From contig DASVNH010000044.1 of NCBI GenBank assembly GCA_036383955.1, positions 1 to 64,000 on the forward strand: a stretch of DNA of 64,000 bases, read 5' to 3'. The position numbers and the translations under genes are program-made. This document shows, one piece after another, positions 33,793 through 43,308 of the stretch. Source of the stretch: JACQFK01 sp036383955 (GTDB lineage: Bacteria; Planctomycetota; MHYJ01; JACPRB01). The notes beneath the pieces are model-generated. The model did no database searches and had not been told where the DNA came from. It saw nothing but the letters and a program-made list of their open reading frames with translations. Position 1 is the first letter of the stretch. Every line of letters starts with the position of its first letter.

Positions 33793-34692
33793 TCAGGGGG
33801 CAATGCCCATCCGCTCCTTCAAGTCGGGAATCCCGTTGAAGAGGGATGGAACGATCTCGGTTTCCGGAGCCGCGCGGCGCAGAGGATCCCCGAGCCGCCG
33901 GAACTCGTCCCAGGCGGCGCAGCGCGCCCAGAGATAGAGCTCGGCCATCATCATCTGCTCCAGATAGATCTTCAGCGTCCAGAGGACGGCCGCCGCCCCG
34001 ATGACCCAGCTGAGATGGGCCTTCATCCATTCCGGCGCCGCGAGCCAGCCGATCGTCATCGGAAGGGCGACGATCGCGACGAAAAGGGCGGAGAGAGACA
34101 TCGCTCCCAGGAAGGAGACCCATTCTCCCTTCAGGATGTCCACGCTGCGTCTCACGGCCTTCCAGGGGCCCGCGCCCTCCCAGGCGATCGCCGGCAGAGA
34201 CAGGAACACGCCCAGGCGGATCCCTTTGTGCAGGATGTCGAAGAACGTCCGCAGCACCCGATCGGAGCTTCGATCCTTCGAGGCCAGCAGCGATTCCACG
34301 ATCCAGAGGACGACCTCCACCACGGCCCAGACGGCCGCCAGGGGCAGCAGGGCCCAGCTGTTCCGGACCAGCGTGTCGAAGAACGCGCGGAACATGCGCG
34401 TGGGGCGCCCGGTCTCGATGTGCTGGAGGAACTCCAGGAGCATCGAACAGGCGAAGAGCGTGACGTAGTTCACCGCCGCGGCCAGCGCCCAGACGTAGAA
34501 GAGCGCAGCCGAAGGATCCAGCCGCCGCCAGGGGATCCGGGGGATGAAATGAAACAGGATCCCCACACTCAGGATCCAGGCGCCCGCCAGGGGCAGGACG
34601 ACCGCCGGATTCTGGACGAGGAAGCGCAGGCAGAGGCGCAGCGTCCGGAACTCCGCGCTCACGTCGTCCGACTTCCGCGAGAACCAGCTCAT
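33793..34692 (-). CDS. multi-pass membrane protein (DUF6159-like)
   Basis: 299 residues with about six membrane segments. The MSWFSRK start and the charged loop before VLRTFFDILHKGI resemble DUF6159 membrane proteins. The C-terminal soluble part (EMVPS-like end PSLFNGIPDLKERMG) has no recognised motif. It converges on ggt with a four-base gap and lies just downstream of the AsmA-like gene in the same direction. Transport or envelope role is a guess. Confidence 0.6.
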   Translation of the reverse strand: MSWFSRKSDDVSAEFRTLRLCLRFLVQNPAVVLPLAGAWILSVGILFHFIPRIPWRRLDPSAALFYVWALAAAVNYVTLFACSMLLEFLQHIETGRPTRMFRAFFDTLVRNSWALLPLAAVWAVVEVVLWIVESLLASKDRSSDRVLRTFFDILHKGIRLGVFLSLPAIAWEGAGPWKAVRRSVDILKGEWVSFLGAMSLSALFVAIVALPMTIGWLAAPEWMKAHLSWVIGAAAVLWTLKIYLEQMMMAELYLWARCAAWDEFRRLGDPLRRAAPETEIVPSLFNGIPDLKERMGIAP

Positions 34693-34735
34693 CGCGGATA
34701 GGACGGCCCGCGACGCCCCGCGTTACCCGGTGAGC

Positions 34736-37339
34736 TCACCGGAAGCCTTGGAACGGCTTGATCGTCGTCTCCGGCTTCTCGAAGGTGCCGGTGACCTCGA
34801 CGCCCATGAGGGCGCCCGTGAACAGGCCGAGGAACTCCGCGGTCCAGTTGAAGATGAAGAAGTCGAGGCCGAGCAGGCGGCCCGAGTGCGGCCGAAGGTA
34901 GAGGTGCAGGTCGCCGTCGAAGTTCACCCGGCCGTGCCCCACGATGCTCGACGTCTCGCTCGTGAAGGCGAGCTTCGAGATGGCGAACTTCTTCCCCTTG
35001 ATCTCGAAGTCGATCGCGCCGGCCTCGAAGACGTTCTTGCCCTTGAAGAGGTCCTGGGGATTGAGCTGGAAGACGCTAAGGAAGATCGGGACGTCCCACA
35101 TCGCCGCGTCGAGGACCCGCAGGCGGCCGGTGCCGGACATCGACGCCCCGTCGCCCGCCGTGCCCTGGAGGTCGCGCAGCTCCAGCGAAGCCCGGCCGGC
35201 GAGGGCCTTCTGCTTGAAGCCGCCCGTGTCCTTGGCGAACTCCGCCAGGTTGAGGCGGTCGATGGTGAACAGGCGCCCGAAGAAGACTCCGGTGTCGATG
35301 TCCAGGCCGAACGACTCGCCGGTGATCTGGCCGCCGTAGGCCGCCGCCTTGATGTTGACGAAGTTCAGCCGCGGGCCGTTCAGGTTGAAGCTGGCGGTGA
35401 CGTCCGTCAGCCGCTTGCCCAGGATGGCCGCGCGGGAGAACGACACGCTCCCCTGCATCAGCGACGTCTCGCCGGTGAAGCTCGCCAGGCTCACCGTGCC
35501 CTCGAGGTCCTCGAAGCGCGGGTCCGTCTCGATCGCCGCCTTCGTCAGGCGCAGGACCACGTCCGCCTGGGTCTCGCCGCCCGCCTTGATCTTCAGCGCC
35601 GAATTGAACGAGACCGTCCCCACCAGCTTGAGGGCCTCGACGACCTTCTTCAAGGACGCCGGCAGCGCCGCCTTGACGTCCGCGTCGAGCGGCAGGCCCG
35701 CGGCGTCGACATGCAGCGAGGTCATCTCGTCGGTCACCGTCCCGTGGATCTCGATCTCCGCCCCGACGACCTTCGCCAGCAGGTGCCGGAGCGTCACTTT
35801 GCCCGCCCCGTCCAGCTCGATCTCCCCCGTCAGCCCGATCGCCGGCAGCGGGATCTCCTTCCACGTCACCGCGTTGCCGAGCGCCCGCGCGCGGCCGCCC
35901 GTCTCGACCTCCTTGCCCTTCGCCTTGCGCACCCACCAGCGCAGGTCGACCGGCCCCGCCGGCCGGAAGCTGTCGTAGGTCTCCCGCGGCTTCGGCGGCA
36001 GGGCGTCGCGCAGCCGGGCGTCCAGCGGCAGCGTCTCCGCGTCGATCCGCAGGTCCACCTCCGGGTCCGCCGTGATGTCCCGCACGCTGCCGCTGATCTC
36101 CAGCGTCGTCGCGCCCTGTTTCGCGCGCAGGCGCTTCACCACCGCGTCGTCGCCGTCGAAGAAGAGCTCCCCGTTCAGCCCCTTCACGGGATACGGGAAG
36201 TTCTTGTACGTCATTGCCGCGTCGGCCAGCGTGATGTCGAGCGGGATCGACTCCTTTTCGTCCGCGCCCCGCTTCCGCAGCACCCGCCCCCGCGCCGTCG
36301 CCCGCCCCGAGGGCCCGAACAGGTCCCAGACCCGCTGGGCGTCGGCCCCCAGCGCCGAGCGCAGCAGGGCGTCGAGCGGCATGTCGTCGATCTCGACGCG
36401 GAACGCGTACGCGGCCGCCGCGTCGTAGCCGTCCGCCCAGCCGTCGAAGCGGATCCCCGTCCCCCCGCTCCGCGCCTCCATGTGCTTGATCCGGAAGCCG
36501 TCCGCGAAGAAGTCGAGCTCGCCCTCCACCCGCTCGATCGGGTACGGGAAGTTCCGGTAGTAGATCGACATCCCCCGCGGCCGGAAACGCGCGGTGAAGT
36601 CGACGCCCTTCCCCGGCGCCTTCGAGATCTCCACGTGGAGGTCCGCCTTCCCCGCCGGCTTGTACTTGTCGAAGATGTCGCGCGGCCCCGCCGCCAGCGC
36701 CTCGCGCAGGGCGGGGCGGATCTGCCAGCCTTCCGTCGACATCCGCAGCCTGTACGCGCCGGTCTCCAGGTCGGCTTCGCCGGCGGCCGTCCACGCCCCC
36801 AGCAGAGGGCTCTCGAACGCCGCCTCGAAGTGCGCGCGATAACCGTCCGTCGCCGCCGCCGTGATCCGCCCGAGCGTCACGCCCAGCGGCCGCCCGGGCG
36901 CGAGCACCGCCCCCAGGTCCAGCTCCACCGTGCCGCCGTCGATCTCGATCCGCGGGAGGTCGGGCGTCGGGAACACGTCCTTGATCGTCGTCTTCGAAGG
37001 TTCGCCCTTCCCCAGCTCCTCGAAGAGCGCGTCGCTCAGGCGCAGGCGGACGTCGCGCAACACCGCGCGCGACGGCCGGCCCCCCGTGAGCTCCACCTCG
37101 ACGCGGCCGGCCTGGAAGGCGCGCACCTTGCCGGCGGCGACCTCGACGCCCTCGAGCAGGATCCGGCCGTCGAGCGACACGCGGATGTCCCGGGCCGAGC
37201 ACGCGCCGCCCGTGAGGCGGTCGAGCTCCCGCCGCGCGTAGGCGCCGAGCGCCCCGCCCCGGACGAGGATCCAGAGGTCCGCGCCGACGATCGCCGCGGC
37301 GATGGCCAGCATCGAGACGTACGCCAGGAGCTTCCTCAC
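34736..37339 (-). CDS. AsmA/TamB-like large membrane-anchored protein
   Basis: 867 residues. One N-terminal membrane anchor (about 5-28), then a long beta-rich body with repeating modules. Each contains a VPL/LPLDA..LRDALP..PRETYDSFRPAG-like segment (about four copies), then a YKNFPYPVKGLNGEL or VTWKEIPLPAIGLTGEI strand pair. The C-terminal 250 residues (LEGTVSLASFTGETSLMQGSVSF to FRIKGKKF-like strands) match the AsmA-like C-terminal domain. AsmA-like proteins bridge the envelope and move phospholipids to the outer membrane. Divergent from ftcD. Confidence 0.8.
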   Translation of the reverse strand: MRKLLAYVSMLAIAAAIVGADLWILVRGGALGAYARRELDRLTGGACSARDIRVSLDGRILLEGVEVAAGKVRAFQAGRVEVELTGGRPSRAVLRDVRLRLSDALFEELGKGEPSKTTIKDVFPTPDLPRIEIDGGTVELDLGAVLAPGRPLGVTLGRITAAATDGYRAHFEAAFESPLLGAWTAAGEADLETGAYRLRMSTEGWQIRPALREALAAGPRDIFDKYKPAGKADLHVEISKAPGKGVDFTARFRPRGMSIYYRNFPYPIERVEGELDFFADGFRIKHMEARSGGTGIRFDGWADGYDAAAAYAFRVEIDDMPLDALLRSALGADAQRVWDLFGPSGRATARGRVLRKRGADEKESIPLDITLADAAMTYKNFPYPVKGLNGELFFDGDDAVVKRLRAKQGATTLEISGSVRDITADPEVDLRIDAETLPLDARLRDALPPKPRETYDSFRPAGPVDLRWWVRKAKGKEVETGGRARALGNAVTWKEIPLPAIGLTGEIELDGAGKVTLRHLLAKVVGAEIEIHGTVTDEMTSLHVDAAGLPLDADVKAALPASLKKVVEALKLVGTVSFNSALKIKAGGETQADVVLRLTKAAIETDPRFEDLEGTVSLASFTGETSLMQGSVSFSRAAILGKRLTDVTASFNLNGPRLNFVNIKAAAYGGQITGESFGLDIDTGVFFGRLFTIDRLNLAEFAKDTGGFKQKALAGRASLELRDLQGTAGDGASMSGTGRLRVLDAAMWDVPIFLSVFQLNPQDLFKGKNVFEAGAIDFEIKGKKFAISKLAFTSETSSIVGHGRVNFDGDLHLYLRPHSGRLLGLDFFIFNWTAEFLGLFTGALMGVEVTGTFEKPETTIKPFQGFR

Positions 37340-37379
37340 AGGCCCCTGATTATAGGAGACGAAAAGCTACAATCCCCTC

Positions 37380-38264
37380 ATGATCCTGGAATCGGTCCCC
37401 AACTTCAGCGAGGGACGCCGCCGCGACGTCTGCGACGCGATCTCCGCGGCCGCCGCCGCCGGGGGCGCGCGGGTGCTGGACCTCTCGCTCGACCCCAACC
37501 ACAACCGCTCCGTGCTCACGCTCGTGGGAGACGCCGGCGCCCTCGCCGCGGCGACGTTCGCCGCCGCGAAGAAGGCCGTCGAGCTCATCGACCTCACCCG
37601 CCACGCGGGGGAGCATCCGCGGATGGGGGCGATCGACGTCCTTCCCTTCATCCCCCTGAAGGACGGGTCGATCGCGGACGCCGTCGCGCTCGCGCGCGCG
37701 GTGGGACGTCGGATCGGCGACGAGCTCGGCGTCCCGGTGTTTCTCTACGAGAGCGCGGCGACCCGGCCGGACCGGAAGAATCTCGCCGAGATCCGGAAGC
37801 CCCAGTTCGAGGGCCTGCGCGACCTGATCGGGAAGGATCCCGACCGCGCTCCCGACTTCGGCCCGGGCCGGATCCACCCCACCGCCGGCTGCGTCGCCGT
37901 GGGCGCGCGCATGCCGCTCATCGCCTACAACGTCGACCTGAAGTCCGAGGACCTCGCCCTGGCCAAGAAGATCGCCAAGCGGATCCGCGAGCGCGACGGC
38001 GGCCTGCCCGGCATCAAGGCCCTCGGCCTTTTCCTGGCCGACCGCGGCCGCGCCCAGGTCTCCATCAACGTCTGCGACTACACGCGGACCGGGCTGCTCG
38101 ACGTCTTCCGGGCCGTCGAGAAGGCCGCCGCGGAGGCGGGCGTCGACGTCCATTCGAGCGAGGTCGTGGGCCTCGTCCCGGAAGCGGCGCTGCCGCCCGA
38201 CGCCCTCCGCGCCCTCCGGCTCGAGGGCTTCTCCGACGCCCTGATCCTCGACCGCCGCCTATGA
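37380..38264 (+). CDS. ftcD: glutamate formimidoyltransferase
   Basis: 294 residues, the formiminotransferase part only (no cyclodeaminase domain). It moves the formimino group from formiminoglutamate, a product of histidine breakdown, to tetrahydrofolate. VPNFSEGRRRDVCDAI, DPNHNRSVLTLVG, HPRMGAIDVLPFIPL with the catalytic His, and GIKALGLFLADRGRAQVSINVCDY are conserved. Its ATGA overlap with the sirtuin gene couples the two. hutH and hutU are 16-21 kb away. Confidence 0.93.
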   Translation: MILESVPNFSEGRRRDVCDAISAAAAAGGARVLDLSLDPNHNRSVLTLVGDAGALAAATFAAAKKAVELIDLTRHAGEHPRMGAIDVLPFIPLKDGSIADAVALARAVGRRIGDELGVPVFLYESAATRPDRKNLAEIRKPQFEGLRDLIGKDPDRAPDFGPGRIHPTAGCVAVGARMPLIAYNVDLKSEDLALAKKIAKRIRERDGGLPGIKALGLFLADRGRAQVSINVCDYTRTGLLDVFRAVEKAAAEAGVDVHSSEVVGLVPEAALPPDALRALRLEGFSDALILDRRL

Positions 38265-38983
38265 CGGAGCTGGACCGCGTCCGGGCGCTCGTCCGGGAGG
38301 CGCGCTCCGTCGTCGTGATGACCGGCGCGGGCATCTCGGCGGAGTCGGGCGTGCCGACCTTCCGCGGGCCCGGCGGCCTCTGGAAAAACTTCAAGCCCGA
38401 GGAGCTGGCCACGCCCGAGGCCTTCGAGCGCGATCCGCGCCTCGTCTGGGAGTGGTACGACTGGCGGCGGGGGCTGATCGGCGCGGCGAAGCCCAACCTC
38501 GGCCACTACGCGCTCGTCACCCTCGAGAAGCGCGTGCCCGAGTTCGCGCTGGTGACGCAGAACGTCGACGGCCTCCATGCGCTCGCCGGGTCGCGCCGCC
38601 TGCTCGAGGTCCACGGCAACCTCTGGCGCACGCGCTGCCTCTCCTGCCGCGAGACGCGCGAGAACCGGGAGACGCCGCTCTCGCGGCTGCCGCCGCGCTG
38701 CGCCTGCGAGGGGCTGCTGCGGCCGGACGTCGTGTGGTTCGGCGAGCCGCTCCCCCTGGACGTCGTGAAGGCCGTCTCGAAGGCGATCGAGGCCTGCGAC
38801 CTGATGCTGGTGGTGGGGACGTCGGGCGTGGTCCAGCCCGCGGCGTCGTTCGGCGACCGGGCGCTCGCGCGCGGGGTGCCGATGGTGGAGGTCAATCCCG
38901 AGCCGACGCCCCTGAGCGCCGGCTGCGCGCACGCGCTGCGGGGCCCGGCCGCGGAGATCCTGCCCCAACTGATCCGGGATTAG
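38261..38983 (+). CDS. NAD-dependent protein deacetylase, Sir2 family
   Basis: 240 residues. Sirtuin signatures: MTGAGISAESGVPTFRG (NAD binding), TQNVDGLHALAG, the catalytic His in LLEVHGNLW, zinc pairs CLSC...CAC, RPDVVWFGE, and VVGTSGVVQPA. The third and fourth zinc ligands are compressed (PPRCACEG), so zinc binding may be atypical. It would remove acyl groups from lysines using NAD+. Four-base overlap with ftcD. The bacterial CobB-like subgroup is not resolved. Confidence 0.88.
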   Translation: MTELDRVRALVREARSVVVMTGAGISAESGVPTFRGPGGLWKNFKPEELATPEAFERDPRLVWEWYDWRRGLIGAAKPNLGHYALVTLEKRVPEFALVTQNVDGLHALAGSRRLLEVHGNLWRTRCLSCRETRENRETPLSRLPPRCACEGLLRPDVVWFGEPLPLDVVKAVSKAIEACDLMLVVGTSGVVQPAASFGDRALARGVPMVEVNPEPTPLSAGCAHALRGPAAEILPQLIRD

Positions 38984-38986
38984 GCC

Positions 38987-39088
38987 GTATCACGTACCGG
39001 ATACCGGCGTCCCATCGTAGGGATCCGGGTAACGAATAGGGGAGGACCGGGCGGCGGGTTCCGGGTTCCGGCCGCCGGGTTCCGGATA
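38987..39088. repeat. spacer with tandem GGGTTCC/GTACCGG words
   Basis: Between two plus-strand genes. Left: GTATCAC-GTACCGG-ATACCGG, period 7. Right: CGGGTTC words in period 7 ending CGGATAC, roughly the reverse complement of the left. No C/G-run core. Confidence 0.55.
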
Positions 39089-39090
39089 CA

Positions 39091-40422
39091 ATGCTTCAGA
39101 TGCTCCGCGCCCTGGCGCTTGTTCTGGCCCTGGGCCTCCAGGACGGCCTGGACCAGAAGATCGAGAAGATCCTCCAGCGGCTGTCGGCGGACGACATCGA
39201 CGCCCGCGAGTCGGCGGTCCGCGACCTCTCCGCGCTGGGTCCCGACGCGCTGCCGGCGCTCCGCGCGCGGGCCGGCGGCCTCGAGGGCGAGGCGCGCGGC
39301 CGGGTCGAGGAGGCCTGCCGGCGCATCGAGCGCGAGCGCATCCGCGCGGGCGTTCTCCCCCCGCTCCGCCTGGTGACGCTCGAGGCCAAGGACCGGCCGG
39401 CCAAGGACGTCCTCGAGGACATCGCCCGCCAGGCGGGCGTGGCGATCGAGTTCGGCGGGGCGGCGCCGGAAACGCCGGTCACGCTCTCGCTCAAGGACGC
39501 GCCGCCGTTCCGCGCGTTCGACGAGGCCTGCCGGCGCGCCGGCGACTTCTCCTTCGAGCCCATGCGCGGCCGTTCCGAGGACGTCGACGAGGATTTCGCC
39601 GCGGCGCTCGGACCGGAAGGCGCCAAGGGCGACCGCGTGCTCGTGCAGGGCGTCGCCGCGCCCGACTATCCCGCCGCGTTCGTCCGCCACTACCGCGTCC
39701 GCGTCACCCAGGTCACCGTCACGCGCCAGCTCGACTTCCGCCAGAACCGCTCCAGCGCGCACCTGCAGCTCGACCTCCAATGGCTCCCCGGCGTCTCTCC
39801 CCTCGCCCTCTCCCGCTTCGTCGTGGAGGAGGTTCTCGACGACCAGGGCCGCTCGCTGATGCCGGACAAGCCCGACGACCGCCTGGCCTTCGGCCGGCGC
39901 CCGGCGCGCATGGGGCATTTCGGGACCCGCTCCGCGGGCTACCCCCACACGCTCTCGATCCCGGTGCCGCCGGCCGACGCGAAGAAGATCGCGACGCTGC
40001 GCGGGACCGCCGCCTTCGCCTTTCCGGGCGAGACGCGCGCGCTGGTCTTCGACAAGCCGCTGGAGGGCGGCAAGACCCTCGAGCTGGGCGGCCTGAAGGC
40101 GACGTTGAAGGACGTGCGCGCGGCCGACGGCACGCTCACGGTGACGCTCGAGGTCGCGGGGCGCTTCGCGCCGCCCCGGGGCGGCGGCGACCCCGACGAC
40201 GGCGCGTTCACCCACGAGGACGTGCAGGTCCTCACCGAGTCGGGCAAGCGGCTGCGGTCGCGGGGGATGTCGGGCCGCGGCGACGGGCAGACGATGACGT
40301 GGACGCTCCGCTACACCCTGCCCGCGGCGGAGGCGCTCAAGGAAATCCGCATCCCCTGCGTCCTCGACCGGTTCGAGGACGAGCTGAAATTCGAGATCCG
40401 CGACATCCCTCTTCCGAGGTAG
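39091..40422 (+). CDS. secreted hypothetical protein with N-terminal helical repeat
   Basis: 443 residues. Signal-like start (LRALALVLALGLQDGLD), then a HEAT-like pair (LSADDIDARESAVRDLSALGPDALPALRARA). A STN/secretin-N-like module follows (LVTLEAKDRPAKDVLEDIARQAGVAIEFGG ... FRAFDEACRRAG). The remaining 270 residues are beta-rich without a recognised family. It is directly followed by the HEAVH/TPR protein after six bases, so one operon is likely. Function unknown. Confidence 0.6.
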   Translation: MLQMLRALALVLALGLQDGLDQKIEKILQRLSADDIDARESAVRDLSALGPDALPALRARAGGLEGEARGRVEEACRRIERERIRAGVLPPLRLVTLEAKDRPAKDVLEDIARQAGVAIEFGGAAPETPVTLSLKDAPPFRAFDEACRRAGDFSFEPMRGRSEDVDEDFAAALGPEGAKGDRVLVQGVAAPDYPAAFVRHYRVRVTQVTVTRQLDFRQNRSSAHLQLDLQWLPGVSPLALSRFVVEEVLDDQGRSLMPDKPDDRLAFGRRPARMGHFGTRSAGYPHTLSIPVPPADAKKIATLRGTAAFAFPGETRALVFDKPLEGGKTLELGGLKATLKDVRAADGTLTVTLEVAGRFAPPRGGGDPDDGAFTHEDVQVLTESGKRLRSRGMSGRGDGQTMTWTLRYTLPAAEALKEIRIPCVLDRFEDELKFEIRDIPLPR

Positions 40423-40428
40423 GCGAGC

Positions 40429-43242
40429 ATGAGCGTTCCGCCCCGCAAGCCGCTGTCGTCGTCGAAATCGGCGAGCCGCCCCTCCGCCGCGCGGCCGGCG
40501 AAACCGGCGCCGGCGCCGCCGCCCAATAAGAAGCGGAAGCCGCCGATCCTCGTCCTCGCCCTCGTCGGCGCGGGCGTCCTGGGGCTGGTCGTCACGCTCG
40601 CGCTGGTCGCGAAGAAGGGCGACCCCGAGCCCGTCGCCGCGGCCGCGCCCGAGGCGAAAAAACCGGAGCCGAAACCGGAACCGAAGCCGGAGCCGAAACC
40701 GGAGCCCCAGCCGGAAGCGAAGCCCGCTCCCCCGCCGCCGCCCAAGCCGAAGCCCGCGCCGCCCAAGGTCGACGACCCCAAGGAGGCGCTGCGGAAGCGC
40801 CTCGCGCAGAAGCGGACGGAAGCGCTGGCGCGCGTGGAGGAGGCGAAGGCCGAGATCGCCAAGGAGAAGGCCGAGCAGAAGGCGGCGGCCGACGCCCTGC
40901 GCGCGCGCCTGGCCGCGCGGCCCCTCGAGCTCAAGCTCCGCGCCGGGGAGACTCTCAAAGGCGCGGTCGTGACGGAGGTCGGGGCCCACGACGCCGAGCT
41001 GGCGGGCGGACGGCGGATCCTCTGGGACGCCCTCGAGCCCGCCTCGCTGCGGGCGGCGGCCGACGCGATCTTCGACGTGAAGAAGGGCAAGGACCAGTAC
41101 GACCGGGGCCGCTTCTTCATCGCGCGCCGGATGTGGAAGGAGGCCAAGGAGGCCTTCGACGCGGCGGGCGCCATCGGCGACGGCTACGAGTCGGAAGTCC
41201 TGACCTTCATCAACACCCTCGAGCGCCTGCTGTCGGAGCACGGCGCCTTCCGGGGCTCCGCGCGCCGCCTCGGCCCCTCGGGCATCCGCATCTCCTACGA
41301 CTTTGCCGACAAGGCCCAGCTCGACGAGTTCACCGGCGGCCTCGTCCACGAGAAGACCTCCGCCGTCCTCGAGTCCAAGGGCAAGACCGTCGTCTACGCG
41401 CGCGGGGCCGTCGAGGACGAACGCTCCATCGCCTTCCTCGACGAGTTCAGCGCGGAGCTGCGGGTCACGTCGGACGTCCCGGTGATCTTCCACCTCTTCG
41501 CGGGGCAGAAGGGGGTCTACGTCCTCGAGCTGGGCCCCAAGGGCGCGGCGCTCACGCGCGAGGACAACAAGGGGGGCAAGAAGGAGATCGCCAAGTCCGA
41601 GAAGGTGAAGCTCGCCCTCAACAAGCCCCAGGAGGTCCGCCTCGTCTGCAAGGGCCGGACCTTCAAGGTGACGATCGACAAGCAGGAGGCCCTCAGCGCC
41701 TCGGATCCGGCCGCGTCGGTCGACGTCCCGAACCTCCAGGGCCACTTCGGCTTCGGCGTCGAGAAGGGCAAGCTGAAGGTCGACGCCCCCTTCATCCTGC
41801 AGGGCACGATGGATCCGGCCGACCTCAACAAGCGGGCGAGCGACGTCGAGACGCTGCTGCGCAACGCGCTCAACCCCGAGCTCGAGGAGATCCGCAAGCG
41901 CCGCGAGGAGCGGATCGCCGAGCAGGCCCTGGGCCGCGAGGCCGTCCCGCCCCTCAGCGCCGAGCACATCGCCTTCGGGCTGCCGGACGTCGCCAAGCTC
42001 GAATCCCTCAAGCGGGCCCTCCGCCGCCACGAGTACGGCGAGAGCGCCGACTTCACCGTGAAGAGCTGGGGGGAGGCGATGGACGCGATGGTCGGCAAGG
42101 CCGACGGCCTGCCGGCGCTGCTCTACTACCGGGCGGGATTCCGGGCGGAGCGGCAGGACTACGAGGGGGCGCTGGCGGACGCGCGGAAGGCCGTCGAGCT
42201 CTTCCCCGAGTTCCACGAGGCGCACGCGCTGCTGTCCGACCTCCACAAGGACCGGCACGAGCTGGACGAGGCGTTGAAGGCGGCCAACAAGGCGATCGAG
42301 CTGATGCCGGACGCGGCGGAAGCCTACGTGAACCGGGCGATGGCGACGTACGCGAAGAACCCGCTGGCCGGGGCCGAATTCATGGAGGACCTGGAGCTGG
42401 CCAAGCGGCTGGACCCGACGGACGCGGCGGGCGCCACCTGGATGCGGATCCTGAAGTACCAGGCGCGCGGGCCGAAGGACCTGGGCTGCCGCTTCGACTT
42501 CGAGACCGAGCACTACAAGGTCACGACGGACATCAGCCCGGAGGCGGCGAAGCGCTACGGCCAGAACCTGGAGGCCGCGTTCCGGCACTACCAGGCGTCG
42601 ATGGGCAAGTCCTTCCCGCGGGGCTTCGGCCGCAAGCCGCGGGTGGCGATCTTCAACACGGCGGAGAACTACTACACGTACTTCGAGCTGCTGTCGGAGA
42701 CGCGGGGCGAGAACACGCTGGGCGTGTTCCGGCCGAACCTGAACGAGCTGGTGCTGTTCGAGACGCTGGACCTGGAGGACACGACGCACACGCTCTACCA
42801 CGAGGCGGTGCACCACTTCATCCAGCAGCTGACGCCCACCCACCTGCCCTACTGGATCAACGAGGGCATCGCGGAGTACCTCGGGGCCATCACCGTGAAG
42901 GACGAGAAGGTGACCGAGAAGGCGAAGATGCTCGACCGCCTGCCCCACATCAAGATCGCCGTGGAGGTGGACTCGGTCTACGCCTTCGAGAAGATCATGA
43001 ACGAGTCGCCCCGCGAGTTCTACTCCGGCAACATCGGCCTCAAGTACGCCCAGGCCTGGTCGATGGTCCACTTCTTCTACGAGGCCGCCGGCGGCAAGCA
43101 CAAGCCGCGGATCCAGAAGTACCTCGACCTCCTCCTCTCCGGCGCCCCGCCCCGCAAGGCCTACGAGGAAGCCTTCGGGACCGGCACCGCGGAGCTCGAG
43201 AAGGAGTGGAAGGCGTTCGTGAAGACGATGAAGCCCCGGTAG
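40429..43242 (+). CDS. large membrane protein: coiled coil, jelly-roll-like, TPR and HExxH domains
   Basis: 937 residues. One membrane segment (about 43-61), a PKPEPKPEPK-type linker, and a long charged coiled coil (about 115-165). A beta-sandwich region follows (about 290-460; VIFHLFAGQKGVYVLELG), then TPR repeats (about 560-660; EAHALLSDLHKDRHELDEAL). At the end is a zincin-like domain with LYHEAVHHFIQQL and a downstream YWINEGIAEYLG Glu, like DUF1570/peptidase-MA proteins. It is the second such protein in the window (other at 1032-2273). The soluble part is probably periplasmic. The TAG stop is followed at once by CAGTAGA heptamers. Confidence 0.75.
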   Translation: MSVPPRKPLSSSKSASRPSAARPAKPAPAPPPNKKRKPPILVLALVGAGVLGLVVTLALVAKKGDPEPVAAAAPEAKKPEPKPEPKPEPKPEPQPEAKPAPPPPPKPKPAPPKVDDPKEALRKRLAQKRTEALARVEEAKAEIAKEKAEQKAAADALRARLAARPLELKLRAGETLKGAVVTEVGAHDAELAGGRRILWDALEPASLRAAADAIFDVKKGKDQYDRGRFFIARRMWKEAKEAFDAAGAIGDGYESEVLTFINTLERLLSEHGAFRGSARRLGPSGIRISYDFADKAQLDEFTGGLVHEKTSAVLESKGKTVVYARGAVEDERSIAFLDEFSAELRVTSDVPVIFHLFAGQKGVYVLELGPKGAALTREDNKGGKKEIAKSEKVKLALNKPQEVRLVCKGRTFKVTIDKQEALSASDPAASVDVPNLQGHFGFGVEKGKLKVDAPFILQGTMDPADLNKRASDVETLLRNALNPELEEIRKRREERIAEQALGREAVPPLSAEHIAFGLPDVAKLESLKRALRRHEYGESADFTVKSWGEAMDAMVGKADGLPALLYYRAGFRAERQDYEGALADARKAVELFPEFHEAHALLSDLHKDRHELDEALKAANKAIELMPDAAEAYVNRAMATYAKNPLAGAEFMEDLELAKRLDPTDAAGATWMRILKYQARGPKDLGCRFDFETEHYKVTTDISPEAAKRYGQNLEAAFRHYQASMGKSFPRGFGRKPRVAIFNTAENYYTYFELLSETRGENTLGVFRPNLNELVLFETLDLEDTTHTLYHEAVHHFIQQLTPTHLPYWINEGIAEYLGAITVKDEKVTEKAKMLDRLPHIKIAVEVDSVYAFEKIMNESPREFYSGNIGLKYAQAWSMVHFFYEAAGGKHKPRIQKYLDLLLSGAPPRKAYEEAFGTGTAELEKEWKAFVKTMKPR

Positions 43243-43300
43243 CCAGTAGACAGTAGACAGTAGCCAGAACGGTCCCCCCCTGCCCCCCCGGGGGGGGACG
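43240..43300. repeat. left arm and core of a repeat-flanked single-gene cassette
   Basis: From the TAG stop of the upstream gene: CAGTAGA words in period 7, then the core GGTCCCCCCCTG, seven C and eight G. Unlike the empty elements elsewhere, the reverse-complement arm is not adjacent. It lies about 930 bases away (44233-44274) beyond one gene. Confidence 0.8.
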
Positions 43301-43308
43301 ACGGGACC

